Below, one piece after another: positions 27,834 through 41,197 of a stretch of 64,000 nt of DNA. A model generated the notes under the pieces. It was given only the letters and a program-made list of their open reading frames with translations. It was not told the DNA's origin and ran no database searches. The first letter of the stretch is position 1. Each line of letters opens with the position of its first letter. The translations under genes and the position numbers were made by a program. This DNA comes from Baylisascaris procyonis. Lineage: Eukaryota > Nematoda > Chromadorea > Rhabditida > Ascarididae. The stretch covers positions 1,445,001-1,509,000 of the forward strand of contig JAZARR010000204.1 of assembly GCA_037389465.1 (NCBI GenBank), read 5' to 3'.

Positions 27834-30557
27834 TTATATTGGTGGTATTGGTGGCTTAACAATCGATGCCTTCAACTCACATTGAAATGTCGTCGGATTT
27901 GGCGCATATGGGAAGCAGCAACAACGACACACATCTCCATCAACGCTGAAAAAAAGCTTTTCTTTTCTAATTTATCTGCAGTTTGTAATGAAATTTTCGC
28001 ATATTAAATAAAATCGCGTTCATCGGTCTACATCATTCCGGTTTTCTTCCGCAATCCAGAAACCATAGAATTTTCAATAAAAATATTTTTCCGTCTCTCA
28101 TTAAAAACTTCTTCGAACGGTTAGAATGTCCATCTCGAAAAGACGACGCTTTCCTTTTCATAGAAATAAACATCTGAGTTAGCGATTTGCTCAGTTATTT
28201 ATCTTAGATAGCTTTAACAATAAACCAATTTGAGATCGATGAGTGAAAAAGGTGATGAAAAATTCCTTAAAATTATCGAATATTAATTACTTTAGCGAAA
28301 ACTAACATGAATATTCTTTAATATATAAGAAAATATGCTCATATTTTCCAGCATACTATAATAATTTATTTTATAATGACCAAAAAGTTTGATCTGGTCA
28401 AAGATTTCACTATGGGGATTGGTAAAACTATTTCGTCAATGATCACATCAGTAGTGCTATCATTGCCACCAAATCAAATTTTTTGAAAGCATTTATCACG
28501 CTAAATGATAGTTTTTGTTTTTTACTTTCTTCTTTCATTTAATTCTCTTTCGCCTTCACAATTCGTTCTATTATGTCAAATGAGTGTGCTTAGATTCTCA
28601 GTATTTGGCTGGATTATTGAGAAGATTGAAACCAGCGACAATTTCTGCTCGTTGAAACTTGCCTGTCTTCACACTTCTTTCGATAGCCGAAAAGCTTTAT
28701 TATCTGATTATTGTGAATTCAATCAACGTTCAGATATTATTTAGAGAAATGTGAACACATGAACATATTGTTTGGTAAGTGAAATATTCCATCGAACAAA
28801 AGCAACTCGTGAGCGGATTAAATAAATGCGTAAAACGCAATTATTTGTAATGTACGATGCGTTAAAATAAGCGAATTATAATCGCATTTTTTTCACACAT
28901 CATCAATTAGGTAAATCATGCAAACTCTAAAACGCGATGACGATTCGTTGATCGTGGATTTTTTTTTCAAGGATCGCTGATCGCGGATTTTTTTCAAGGA
29001 TGCTTCACTATCAAAATGCATTCCACCATGACGGAATGCATGGCCTAATGTATGCATAAATGCTCGATAGTTGAATCTATTTTCTAGTAAAACGTGTCCC
29101 ACCCGACCGGTTCTTGCTCATTCATTGCCAGCGATTATTCACCCCGCCATCAAGTACTATAATTTTAAACAACAAAGATCATTTCATTTTAATTGAGTGA
29201 AAAGTTTTCTGTGCATTAGATATTCACAGTTCGATTGTGTACAATGATGAACTGTCTCAAAACCGCATCGAATCTTGTTGTAAATTATAAAACATTTTTC
29301 AACTTGCAGATTAGTAAATAATATAAGTTACAAGTAAAAATTAATCCACCTATACAACTAGTGCTAAATAAGATGACCTAAACCTTTATAGCGTCATTAT
29401 ATAATCGATTTTTATAAGACTGCGTTATTTATTAACGAGACGATTATATATGATTCGACTCACAAATATCAATATTTGTTTTTTGCTAAAGTCGCCAATG
29501 CAAATGACAAATGCTTTATTGGTCAGCTATCGGATATGCGCAAACCATATAGCTGCTAGCAACTAATCAAAAAACTAGAAAAGTAATATTTTCTAGCAAT
29601 GCTTGGAGAGTATTTCTTATCATAAGTCAAGAAAGCATAAAGTATTTTGCTCGTTATTGCCTCTATCTTAGATTGCATTTCAGCATCTTCGCGATACATT
29701 AAAATGGTCTCTAATAGCCCTGGAAGTTTCGTTATTCATCATGAAGTAGGCCATCGTATAATAACTAGCATTAATGCCTCAACGACATATTACATTCGAC
29801 ATACTATTAACAACAAATTTGACCAACATAGATCAAACATACCGTTTTTGCGGTAGACAATTTAAATATTCGATGGTATTGATAACGTCTAACATCGGCT
29901 GAGTGACATTTGGTAATGGAATATTTGGATTCGGCCAATGACGACATCCTTCAATATATTTCGACACACATGCCGTCGTTTGCACGACATCCGAACAGAT
30001 CCTCTCAGCAACAAATAGCAGATTCACTTGATCAACTGCTCCCCTAAATACAACAAAATCTATCGTATGTCAGGTATCTGCATAAAACTCAGTCTTACGC
30101 CGGAATCTGTAAAAACATCCATGATATCTTCAGATTTTAGGTTTCAATATCTAACATAGTCAACAACGGTATCCTCAAAAATATCCCTCTAACATGAAAC
30201 GGATGCAAAAAAATCTAGAAAACTAGTGCGGCTGGTGATTTTGCTGTTCCTACTTACTCAAGAAATCGATTATCTGATTTATCGGGAAATATTTAATGGA
30301 GAAGCGCGCCAAAAAAGGTAGCAAGATGTGCGCCCATACCAGTTCACTCACGTGATCGAGCAGTTTTATGTGCTACCAGCAAATCATAAAACTATAAAAA
30401 TGATCTGAAAAAGATAAAACTTCCTCCTACACACCCTCCCTTCCCTCCTCCCTTGATCGTTGTTGAAAGAATGAAACTTTTTCCTCGTTCAAATGTCTAT
30501 GATTGTTCTCGTTACTGATGGATAAATGCAAAAGATCGTGGAAGAAAACAATCCATG

Positions 30558-30633
<76 letters not shown>

Positions 30634-31439
30634 TATTGCGCCCGTTTTAGAACTCCTACAGAAAACGAAAAGTAGGTTTATACTCGATTTTTGACCATCA
30701 AGTATCGTTTATGCTAAGATTTCACAACAATTCATTGCACCGACATAATTTAAGAATTCAGCATCTATGTATACTTTTTTGAGTGCTATCATGAGACCTT
30801 TGAGGAATGATCTGTAACATCAATTCTCATCCCTCCTCTCATTTCGTCTTTTATGCTTGCCTCTCATATGGAAATAAACTTCTAAAGTATAACGATTGAA
30901 CAGCTGAATAAATCGATAGTTAATCGCGCTTACGATATTTTATAAAACGCCCATTATTGTGCGATGATCTATAAAGCACAAAAAGTTTTCTTTCGATCGC
31001 TATAATAATGAACGCCTTCAGTTTGAATTATGCCGTCGTTCATGAATAAACTCAATGAGATCATATAAGTGTGAAGGTCGAACATATCAGTTGTCGTTTA
31101 TCTCATGACGCAGACGGGCAACATACGACGCCAATTTTTACATTCATAAGCATTAAGAAAATCTTCCCTTCGAAGTGCAAATTTTGCTTTTTTATTTTGC
31201 TTCTCTTAAGCAATCGTCACATAGGTTCCATTCATGTCGATGATAGAAAAGCATATGAAAATATAATGAGAATAGAACTGCTAAAGGCATAGATTTCTCT
31301 AAGAAAGTCTAGAAAATTTTCTAGTGAACTTTCCTCTAAAAGTGAGCACATTATAAACTATTACGACCGAGAAATTTGCATATTTTGACTTGCATATAAA
31401 ATTTGCTCATATTTGCACCTAAAGTTTTGCGCATTTCAC

Positions 31440-31494
<55 letters not shown>

Positions 31495-34400
31495 CGCTTT
31501 AGATAACCGCAAGGGTTCTATAGAACTCACTTTGTAACTTTGAAATACAACAATATAGTAAGGTGTATACGATAGCGCGAAATCATTACTAATCAACCTA
31601 AAATATTTTTACTGTTTCGACTCTCAACGGACTCCTCGTTCAGCAAAGTGAAGCAATAAGAAAACAAACCTTCTATGGCATTCCCTACCGCAACTTTGTT
31701 GGTAAGAACATTGCCCACATTGCTCCTCACTAATTGTGGTATCACGCAAATAATTATAGAAATTGTTGAAAGCCTGAAACAACGAGCGTATTTATTCTTG
31801 TTAATCAATGACCATATTAGTAAGTTTTCTTCACCGCTGGGATAAGCGGGATCGGAAATTTCGTTCAACTCAAATGAGAGGTTAATTGTCGTTTGATATT
31901 TGTTTAAGCTAGCAAATTAATCCCCTCCTCCTCCATGATTTGTAGAGAATAGGCCAAATCAGCACTTCTGGAATAAGAGAGTGGGCCAGATTCCTCGCTC
32001 AAAAGAGGCTAATCGGCATTTTTTCTCCTTCGTTGGCAATTTCTGTTTCGTTTCCCAGAGGAGAGCCTCTATATTTTCAAAAAAAAAGCTAGTCAATCTC
32101 GTAATATTTTATATTCGCCTTATGCTAGAATATTAATAAGGGAGAAAAGATATTGAAAATAATATCAAATACATTATATTATTGCTTCATTCTCGTATTT
32201 TAAGCGTTTTTCAAATGAAGCGATAAGCTAAATCGCAGAATTTTTAATTAAATAAGATGAGTGAAAATGCAAAAAAATAGGAATTTATGTTTGATAAGAT
32301 AATTTTCTATCATTATCAATATATTCATTGCATTGCAAGAATTGTTCAAAATTCTAGATGACGTCAAGGCGAAGTAATCATCGAATTGATTCATTAGTAA
32401 CGCCAAAATAGCCGAAAATCTAGGAAATGAATGGGAATGTGAAAAATTCGAGCAGTGGGAACTTGCTCAATTTATGAGCGGTTGCATATTTGCACAACAA
32501 TGTTCGGAACCTCGCATTGGCTGTGTTGGATGCTTTTTATAGTATTGACTATGGCCAGAGTAATCGAGATTTGTCTAGTTGCCACGGCATGAACACATTA
32601 AAATCACTTCATTTTTTATTAAGGATAATCCAAAAATGAACGATGTTTTAATATCAGAACAGCAATCTGATCGAATAAATCAACTAGGAAAACATTTACA
32701 GCATTAAAATGTGGATATTATTTTCGATCTACGTTAGGTAGTTTCTAATATGGCAATGGAAAATTGCCCCTTTAAAATTATAAAAGAAAAGCCATCTTCT
32801 TCTTTAAATATTTCTCGATGATCATTATTACCGATAAGGGAAATAGGAATAACGTTCGATTCATATATAATAAAAGAGCGATAAAAGTGATCATAAAAAA
32901 TCGAATATGAAGTAATAAAGAAATGAATATGAAGAATATCTATGGGAAATGCGATTACAACAATACCCTTGAGGATTGTTTTTTTCGACACCAACAACAT
33001 CCCACAGAAAAAAAAGACTTTGAAGTTCATTCTACATCAAGCAATTCTTTAATCATCTTCTTCTTTAGAAAGTATATTAGGATTATATTGAAAAAAAAAA
33101 TGCTACAAACATTTGAATAGTTAGTGTAATTTTTAATCTGGAAAAGAATAATCGGCAAAAGAAAGTGATAAAATTACTGATAAAATATTGATAATAGAAA
33201 AAATAGTGATATGATTTTCGAAAATCACTGAGGAGTTGGAATAAGAAAGACAACGATGGAAAAAAAAATCCACAAACTTCGAGACGTCTAGACTTTATTT
33301 CTGACGCTTATCGTTGAAAATAAAAGTTAAGCTTTCAAATGAATGCTTTAATCAAGCAAATCGGCTATTATCGTGAAAAATTTATTGCAGCTTCATTTTG
33401 AAGAACGCTCTCATGCACTGTGAGGTGTTAATATACATTGTAGATTTTTTTGGCTTCTTTGTCCTCTTTCAGTGTTGTATTTCGATAGACTTTTGTTAAA
33501 CTCATAAAGTTAATGAAACGATGCTATGCTTAGACATAAGAAAACATATGAGCAAGTATTAAAATGCAGACACTTGCGCCACAAATATTTCTCCGTTTCA
33601 TATATGTTTCGGTGTGCAGTGTTTTCTAGAGCAAATGTTCCGACGAAAATCTACTATGGCGCTAGAATTCAGGGCATAAATATCGCAATTGTTTCGGCGC
33701 ACCTACATCCACAGCATAAAGGCTACATGGTGCAGGTATAGATAGGTGCCTTTTTGTGCGCAAGTTCAATTAAAAAATTTCAAATGGCGCAAATGCCTCG
33801 TGTGGCGTAAACGCTCATTGCCGCGCATTGTCACAGTACTAGTTTTATGCAATAGGAAGAGGTTCACTCAACTTTCTAGAATTTCTTGGATCGTTGCATG
33901 TCTGCCATTTTCGATAAAAAGACTCCTCTAAAGCAGTTAACATGCATAAAAGCATCTAAACGGGTAATTTTGAAGGGCTACATGAAAGAGAACAAGAAAA
34001 AAGAAGCACTTGAAGTTCGAAATTCTTTGTTTTCAAAATTTTATGCTCATTATGTGCCGACAAGTAGTTTGCGAAACGCAATGCAAGGAAGTGAAAAGAA
34101 TCGATGAGAAGAACACATATACGACATCGGAAGAAATATTACCCAAAAGGATCTGAAGGGTTTTTTTATTCAACTCATAGACCAACAACGAAACTTTCGT
34201 TCCCAGTTTGTATTCATTGTTAGGGAAGAAAAAAATAAAATCAATAATAATTTATATATCATTGCCGTCACTACGCCATATCAATGCACAATTTCCGTCT
34301 TATATTCTAAAAGATTCATTTTTTTTTCACTCCTAATTATATATATATATATACTTATTTCTGATTTCGACAATCATTATAATAGTCAACTACCCCTAAA

Positions 34401-36141
34401 TATTGATTACTCGTAACATTCACAGAAGTAAAACGAATCCTTAGCGAATTTGGAAATTGTCGAGTTTTTTCGATGTAATTCACATTCACCTCACTTTAAA
34501 AGATTTCCCACTTGAATTCAATGTTGCGCTTTACAATACTTTCATTAATTAAAAAAAGTTATATTCGTTGGTTTAAAGGAATTATCGATCGATGAGAGCG
34601 GATGAAATATTCAGCTAAATTTCTACGATGAATTCAGCGGGTTTTTACATGAGATGCTGATCAAATATGTGATCAAAATCAATGATATATATGTGTTATT
34701 GACCTCGAATAAGATGTGCGAACAAGATTCAACAACCGATAACAACAATCTTATCGTGAAGAAAATTCTTGAAAAAAAATTTCGCGCAATATGAACAACA
34801 AGCATTCTTTTTATTTTATTTCGATAGGGAGATATCGGCAACATTCTTCAGCTACTATTGTAACGTTTATTTAGTTATCTTTTATCTTTTATCTTCGGCT
34901 CTTTCATGGATGATTCTTCTACCATTCCTCTTATCCCTTCCCTATCTCCTCGTTCCCCAATTTTCTTGGATTTCCTTCTCTCTGTTCCCTTCTGAGGCCA
35001 CACTAAGATATTCTGAATTATCTGGACTTCCCACCTGTACGTTCTACTGAGCTAGTCTTTCAGTTATAAAGTACTAGCCAATTTTCAAAAGAAAGTTGAG
35101 AAATTCGGCGTTAATTAATTGGTGCCGATAAATAATCAATGAACCATTTCTCAATGTTGTACTGATCTGGAACGATCGAACGCACAAAGACGCTACGGTA
35201 ACATAGAAAAACTACTGCATAAAATCAAAGTATCTGAAAAATCGATCAAAATTAGTGGCATACTTCTAAGCCGACTTTAGCTCTTTTTGGGCTAAACGTG
35301 TATCCTCAAATAAACGAGCACACACATAAGCCGCATATATCCCTACGAAGCGTATTCTATGCACATATATATTCATAAAATACACTCATACTTACATCCA
35401 TACAAATATAGGACCCTAAGCAGTAGAAAAGAGTGAATTCTCCTTCGGCTCACATTTCAAAAAACCGCCCAATCGCACTCTTCAAATTTGTCGTGGGATC
35501 ACATCTGGAGCTCATTATGAGCAAGAATGCTAATGAAGCTTATTAAGCTAACGAATTTACGAGAAATGACGTCATTATCCTGACTTTGTACCTATTCGCA
35601 TTTTAACTACAACGGGACACTGCCCACACGCCAATGTTTCAATACTTCAGTATTTGTTAATCGCTTTTGTGTTCGCTCAAAAGAGATCAAATCTTTCGGT
35701 GATCGATAATATTTACTCAGGTCTTCATTGTGAAGCAAAAAGATAACTTCTATACTGTACTAACGAATAAATTTGATTAAATTCCACTCAATTAAATAAC
35801 CTCAATAACAGCCGTATTCTTCTTTTATACTTTCACGGTAAAATTACAGAAACTGACGAGACTTCGTTTTGAATTCAAGAGAGTGGTAAATTTTAAATTT
35901 TAGAATCTTCAGAAATTAGGAATTCTGATTGAAACTGCCTCAGCGTTCGGACGCTCGGAAATTCGAGACCGAACAACTCGGTAAAATTCAAAAAGGTCGG
36001 CGATCTGAATCTCGAGTACGTCGTACGAAGATGTGCTCAAAATTTAGTCGCCGGGGAACAATTTTCGAGGATTGAGGATCAAAATCTTCTCCGGATTCAG
36101 CACTAATTGTAAGAGCAATATTTTCTCACTTCTATCACAGA

Positions 36142-36213
<72 letters not shown>

Positions 36214-38995
36214 TGCGTAGATCCGCAAAAATAAGCAATAACGATTTCTATCCTTAATATTGATTGATGGATGGTAAAATCTGGATATGGTGATTAGTGA
36301 CAATCAGTTTAACTCATCCAGAGCATCTGAACCCTTGCAGGACATTTCAATGCACTTTTTGCCTCATGACGCATACACAAAAAAAAATCTGAAGCAACAA
36401 TATTGGCAGATAACGAACAGCTGAGACACTACAATAATTCGTTCATTGAATGTAATACTATTTCATAGGGATTCTATTAATCAATTGAGATCTTTTGCAA
36501 CAAGTCATTTCATTTGTCGCCTATTTTGTTAGTTAATAGCCGTGAAATTGCTTTCTTATATGTAAATTTGTAGGCCATTTCTGGTTATTATATCACCTTA
36601 ACTTGGTAGTTAATCTTTAAAGTTAGTGGAAACAGTTATTATATGGTTTAGATTATACCTATCGAATTTAATGATTTAAGCACCAGCTTGTCTTCACTTG
36701 AAACAGACAGGCAGACATGAAGGCAGACATGCCTACCGACATATTCAAATATAGGCATGTTGACTAGAAGCATCCTTTCACATGCATAAACTCGATCTTT
36801 TAGAATCATATAAAAACAATTCAATAATGCAGTGAAACAGCTAAACATGAAAACAGCGTGTAGTTCTTGAAAAGAATAGTAAATCACAATTGAACATGAG
36901 GTAGAGCAAGAGAAATGAGAAAAGCAGCTTACCACACCCCAACGATCCCGTAGTAATTTAAAGAAGATATGTTCACGACATCCAGTACGTCCAGGTAGAA
37001 GTTGATCGAAATATGATCGTTCCCAACGCGGATTTTTACCTTTCAACCAGATACATGGTCCCCATGGTGTCCACTCACCGCAATTAGCCGCTTGTATTGC
37101 ATTACCGAACATCGCAGCGATTTGTGCATCTAAAATGTTACGCGCAATGTTGTGTAGATAAACGAATTGCTATCTTTTTTTTTTTTTTTTATAGGCGTTT
37201 CCTTCATGTTCTATACAATATGCAAATTAAATACCTCAATTTATAAGCAAAAGAAATACAACAAGGATATGCATCTAGCAGGAGAAATCTGATAAGCTAA
37301 ATAAATTTTTAATGAGAAACATTATCCATCGATTCGAATGATTCGTTGAAGCTTTGTGATAATAACATACACATTCAATATATAAACTGATCTAATAGAT
37401 CATTGAGAACATTTTATGATTACAAAGAGATAATCATGAAACTTATATTACAAATACCAATAAAAATATTTCAAAAAATATTTCTAAAGCAGCTTTTGCG
37501 AGCGAGCAAAAAATTCAATATATAAAAGCAAATATTTTAAAATGTGCAAGAAATTGTGGAAATATTGCACTTATTACAAATACGAAAAAAAAAGAAAATT
37601 GTTCGCTGATATTGGCCCATTGATATTTCCATCATCAAGTTACCTTCATAGCGGATTCTCAACCAATGATTTAAGTTTATTTCATCCAAGTTTTGAGGAT
37701 CTACGTTGATATTATACCTCAGCCGATTAAGGTACTTGACAAATACGTTCACCTGTCTTAATGTTTATCGAGGTAAAGAGCTGACTGACCCCTGATGAAG
37801 AAATTTTTGCGCAACTATTGTTATGTATCTATTCGACAATGCTCGGAAGAGCAAGCCATAGATCAGAAATTTCAGCATCACTCCCCCTTCCCCCTCCACT
37901 CTCGCCATTCCTCCCACATGGGCCACCAAAGAAGCACTAGGCTATCTTTTTGCCTGCTTCTTTCGCCTTCAATCGGCTCGTTTTTCTATCGTTATCTTGA
38001 AAGCTGATAAGTGGATCATGAAGTTTGTGAATTCTTTCGATTGTTTCAATAATCTCCGAATTTTTTGGAGTTCAATCCCACAAGAAAGAAAACTCGTTTC
38101 ATCTTTTCTTCTGAGCGATGCAAGCAGATAAATTCTATGCGATAATTCAAGACCTGTTTGCAGCAATAATTTAATTATTTAATTTTGCACAAAGGATTTT
38201 TCAAGAACGCTGAAATTCCACGCATTTTGGCATATTCCCAGCTCTTGATAACTTTGTCGAACTTGCCTTCTCTGTCTTTCCTCCCTGTTGCTATTTTTTT
38301 TGAAATACGCGATGCATGACGAGATTAAAGGTGATGAAAGAAGATATGTTGAGTGAAGTGGCTAGCATAATACTAAAAAAAAAGTTGGAAAAAGCTTTTC
38401 TAGAGGCTATTATAGTCACTTTTTTTTCTCTTAAGAACTTGATCCAAGTTAAAAGTACTAAAATTTCTTGCCCGCTATCCTTCTTTTAACTGATGGATAT
38501 TCTCTATAGAGATAAATCACTAAAAAAAGAATTTCTTTTCGCTTCCTTTAATTTCTATTTTAACAACTCGTCAAATCCAATGTGTTTCTACGACTCGCGA
38601 ATAGATGTATGGAAAAATGGCTTTTTAAATTTCTCGACATTGCATGATAAATTCTTCGCTTTGCATCATTGTAAATTCAAATTCGCAGTAGAGCCTAAAA
38701 AAACGAGAAAAAGCCCCCGGCAATGCGGTACGTTTTCCTATCATTTTACGGCTTAGAATTTAAAATTTACTGAAAATATTGCATTTTCTATATTTTATAT
38801 CGGCGTTGCGTTCAAATTCAATGGAAAATTCACTTAATTAGCCGAATAATTTGTGGCGAATAGAAATTGCTAGTTTCTTATTATAGAAACTTAATTTCAT
38901 CGTTGTTTGATCACCGAAAATTGCGACCAACCTGCATTAAACGCATAGATGAGCAAAATGACTGCTGTGAAGATGAGGAAGGTGGTGGTACGCAT
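27834..38995 (-). CDS. Secreted cysteine-rich protein with thrombospondin type 1-like motif, five exons
   Basis: Minus-strand exons are 38995-38932, 37129-36933, 31773-31670, 30043-29843 and 27945-27834 (64, 197, 104, 201 and 112 bases; 225 residues plus TAA). Every junction keeps phase (1, 0, 2, 2). Exon 1 is a clear signal peptide, MRTTTFLIFTAVILLIYAF. Exon 2 has the type 1 repeat core CGEWTPWGPCIW, then LPGRTGCREHIFFKLLRDRW. Exon 3 starts AFNNFYNYLR and has CGQCSYQQSCG. Exon 4 has a WPNPNIPLPNVTQP stretch with an N-glycosylation site. Exon 5 has the cluster CRCCCFPYAP and ends PPIPPI. The mature part carries 16 cysteines and no transmembrane helix, so it is probably secreted and disulphide-bonded. 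I believe such proteins form a nematode family of unknown function; I do not assign a named orthologue. An acceptor-like ATATCAG about 20 bases upstream of the ATG may be a trans-splice site. Confidence 0.8.
28949..29003. repeat. Two-copy 26-29 bp tandem duplication
   Basis: TGATCG(T/C)GGATT(T)nCAAGGAT occurs twice head to tail (28949-28977 and 28978-29003), differing by one base and the T-run length. It lies in the last intron of the thrombospondin-like gene. Confidence 0.75.
30564..30630. repeat. (TA)n microsatellite
   Basis: About 67 bases of alternating AT inside the third intron of the thrombospondin-like gene. Confidence 0.95.
31446..31493. repeat. (TA)n microsatellite
   Basis: About 48 bases of alternating AT, 180 bases downstream of the third exon of the thrombospondin-like gene in its coding direction. 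Confidence 0.95.
33630..33963 (+). CDS. Two candidate exons of an unrecognised plus-strand gene
   Basis: An exon at 33630-33735 sits between a strong acceptor (GTTTTCTAG/AGC) and a strong donor (GTGCAG/GTATAG). It encodes VPTKIYYGARIQGINIAIVS followed by AHLHPQHKGYMVQ and ends in phase 0. The next acceptor (ACTTTCTAG/AAT, 33880) opens in phase 0 with NFLDRCMSAIFDKKTPLKQ and can stop at a donor (CGG/GTAATT, 33963) or run on to TGA at 34107. The hydrophobic strand followed by SAHL and a following helix faintly recalls the S/NxHL strand of endonuclease/exonuclease/phosphatase-fold enzymes such as inositol 5-phosphatases. That is a weak analogy, not an identification. No other exon was found. It lies antisense in intron 2 of the thrombospondin-like gene, so it is either a nested gene or an old fragment. 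Confidence 0.3.
34337..34353. repeat. Short (TA)n tract
   Basis: About 17 bases of alternating AT, much shorter than the other tracts. Confidence 0.8.
36144..36210. repeat. (TA)n microsatellite
   Basis: About 67 bases of alternating AT in intron 2 of the thrombospondin-like gene. Confidence 0.95.
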
Positions 38996-41197
38996 CGGGG
39001 AGGAAAGTGCGACTGATATTCGATGTCGTTAAAGCAATGACCACGAGCAAACTTAAGTGAGCATTAAAAGGAATGGCGGCCACTCACATTAAATTTAGGT
39101 CGAATCATGTGCATAGAATCATGTTTGCATATCCGTAAACCGGCTGTCAGCAATTCGCAAAAAAAAAGTCGCTGCAATCTACGAGACGAGTCATAATGAG
39201 CTGCTCGTCGTCTATATGTTCTCCTTTCAACGATCATTTAAGTTGACGGTCAGGTTTCTTTTTTTTTTTTTTTGAGAAGACACGCAACAACTCATCGTTG
39301 ATACGTAATATCCGGTAGCTGGATTCGATTGATCAACTCAACGCTGTCCATCCCTTCATGTTGTAAACTCTTTTTTCGTTTTCTAGTATATGATATTGCG
39401 TTGTATTTATCATTTCCACTCTCGCATTTCCTTTCTTTTCTTTCGAATTTTCTGGTGCATTATTGTAAGAGAATGGATGGAGATTATTGGTCAAAGCTAA
39501 GAAAAATGAAAAAACCCTACATTATTTAAAATTTAAAAAAATATTGTGTTGTTGGAAATCACTATGCACATTGACTCTGTTATCCATCTTAATCGAGCAA
39601 CACTCTATGAATTAATGAATGATGTTTTAAGACCATAAAATAAAGAAAAAGATAGAAAAAATGAAGAAATTGAGAAGAAATTTGAAAATACGATTGTTGT
39701 TTGTTTTTAAACAAGAAATAATGCATAGATTTGCTCTTATTGATAAAATACGACGAATTAAATAAAAGAGCAAAATTTACGCAATGAGTGGATTGGTCAA
39801 CAGGGAAGTACAACGGATACAATCGTCACTTATCTTTGTAAAAAAAAATGCTTTCCATTCCATTTAATTCTATTAAACTCCATAATAATTTATGCATTTC
39901 ATCGTTTCATATTATGTGAATAAATTATTTTGCCCATTATTCGCCTTTTTTCATTCATTTATCTTGATGGGATTTATTATTGGATAACACAAATAGCTGA
40001 GAGATGATTTCGAGAGCATTTTTTTGGCCATTAACGATAATGTCTTTGAAATAAAATTTGAGATGCGATAATTTTAATCGCCGAATATATAAGAAAAAAA
40101 AAAAGATCGAATTTCATACCTGTTCAAATCTCGATACTGGATTGGGCAACTTTTTGCACGGAAAAAAAATTATGTAGAATATGACTTAAAAAGCACATCG
40201 TGATATTGGCGCAATTTGTGCTTTTACGTATCGTTCAATTGATCAACGAATTGTATATATTACTTTGCAACTCTTGCGAGCATACTTGCTGAATGACCCC
40301 ATAAAATGTACTGGATATTTTATTGTGATCATCATCCAACTCGGGTTGAATTCAAGTTGGAACCTAGGTAAGTTAATCCGAATTCAGGCGCGATTAAGGC
40401 CTTACAAATGGTGAGATGTTCCGTTCATTACTCTCGCATTACCGCTTCCTATGATCTTCGACTATCGCGGCACATCTCGAAACGATTCTATATCAACTGT
40501 ATTTAAAAAATTGGACTGTTGCCAATTAATTCAAATCAGCGTCCTGATTGTCCACTGCGCCGAGGGGCAAATTTCTGTCCATCTTATCATCGTATAACAA
40601 GCGGGTGTTCTTTTTGCTTGTTGAATAGAACACTTGGGCCTTTACTGTAGTCGAGTGTTAAAGTTGAGAGTCTATTCTCGAGAAGCGTTCTTTGGCGCGA
40701 GTCATTATCGTTGCTGCATATAACTTCGATCATTGTTCCAAATATATGATCTTCATTTGATGGATATATTCGATATGGATGTTATCAAACATCCTTTATC
40801 AAATTTTTTCCAGCTCATAGAAATGCCTCCTACGATAACCTAATAATCGAATATTTCGGCGAGCATAGCCAGCCGCTCGTATATTTCATTAATTTTCTCC
40901 ATTTAAAAAGAATTTGAAGAATTTATGAAATTTCAGATACAAGGTATAAGAAAGTTTTTAAGCACTTATTCGTTTCGTTCGTCCTTTTAAACTGATGAAA
41001 TTTTCATAAAATCATAAGAGATGCTTTTTTCTGTCGTTTTATTGGAAAATTTTTTTTCAAATATCGTTCTAGCATATGTGATGCTTTATGACTATAGTTA
41101 ATAGTAATTTTAGTTGTCACATATCGTTTGCGATGTTGTTCTTATGCAGCCAGCATCATTCAAATTCAATCGTAAATGTTGAAGGCAATCTGGAAAT
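38996..41197. promoter_or_regulatory. Divergent intergenic region between the thrombospondin-like gene and lin-37
   Basis: The 2.2 kb between the two head-to-head start codons must hold both promoters. I see no TATA box or named motif at a convincing distance. GC-richer patches lie at 39060-39200 and 40440-40700; the second includes an inverted repeat (GTGTTCT near 40606 and AGAACAC near 40627). A good acceptor (GTAATTTTAG, ending near 41112) lies 85 bases before the lin-37 ATG and could be a trans-splice site. Confidence 0.4.

Noticed and set aside
36648..36932. Extension of the thrombospondin-like exon past its donor in the same open frame
   Set aside because: The donor GTG/GTAAGC matches phase with the next exon, and the residues after it (hydrophobic and low complexity) do not resemble the family.
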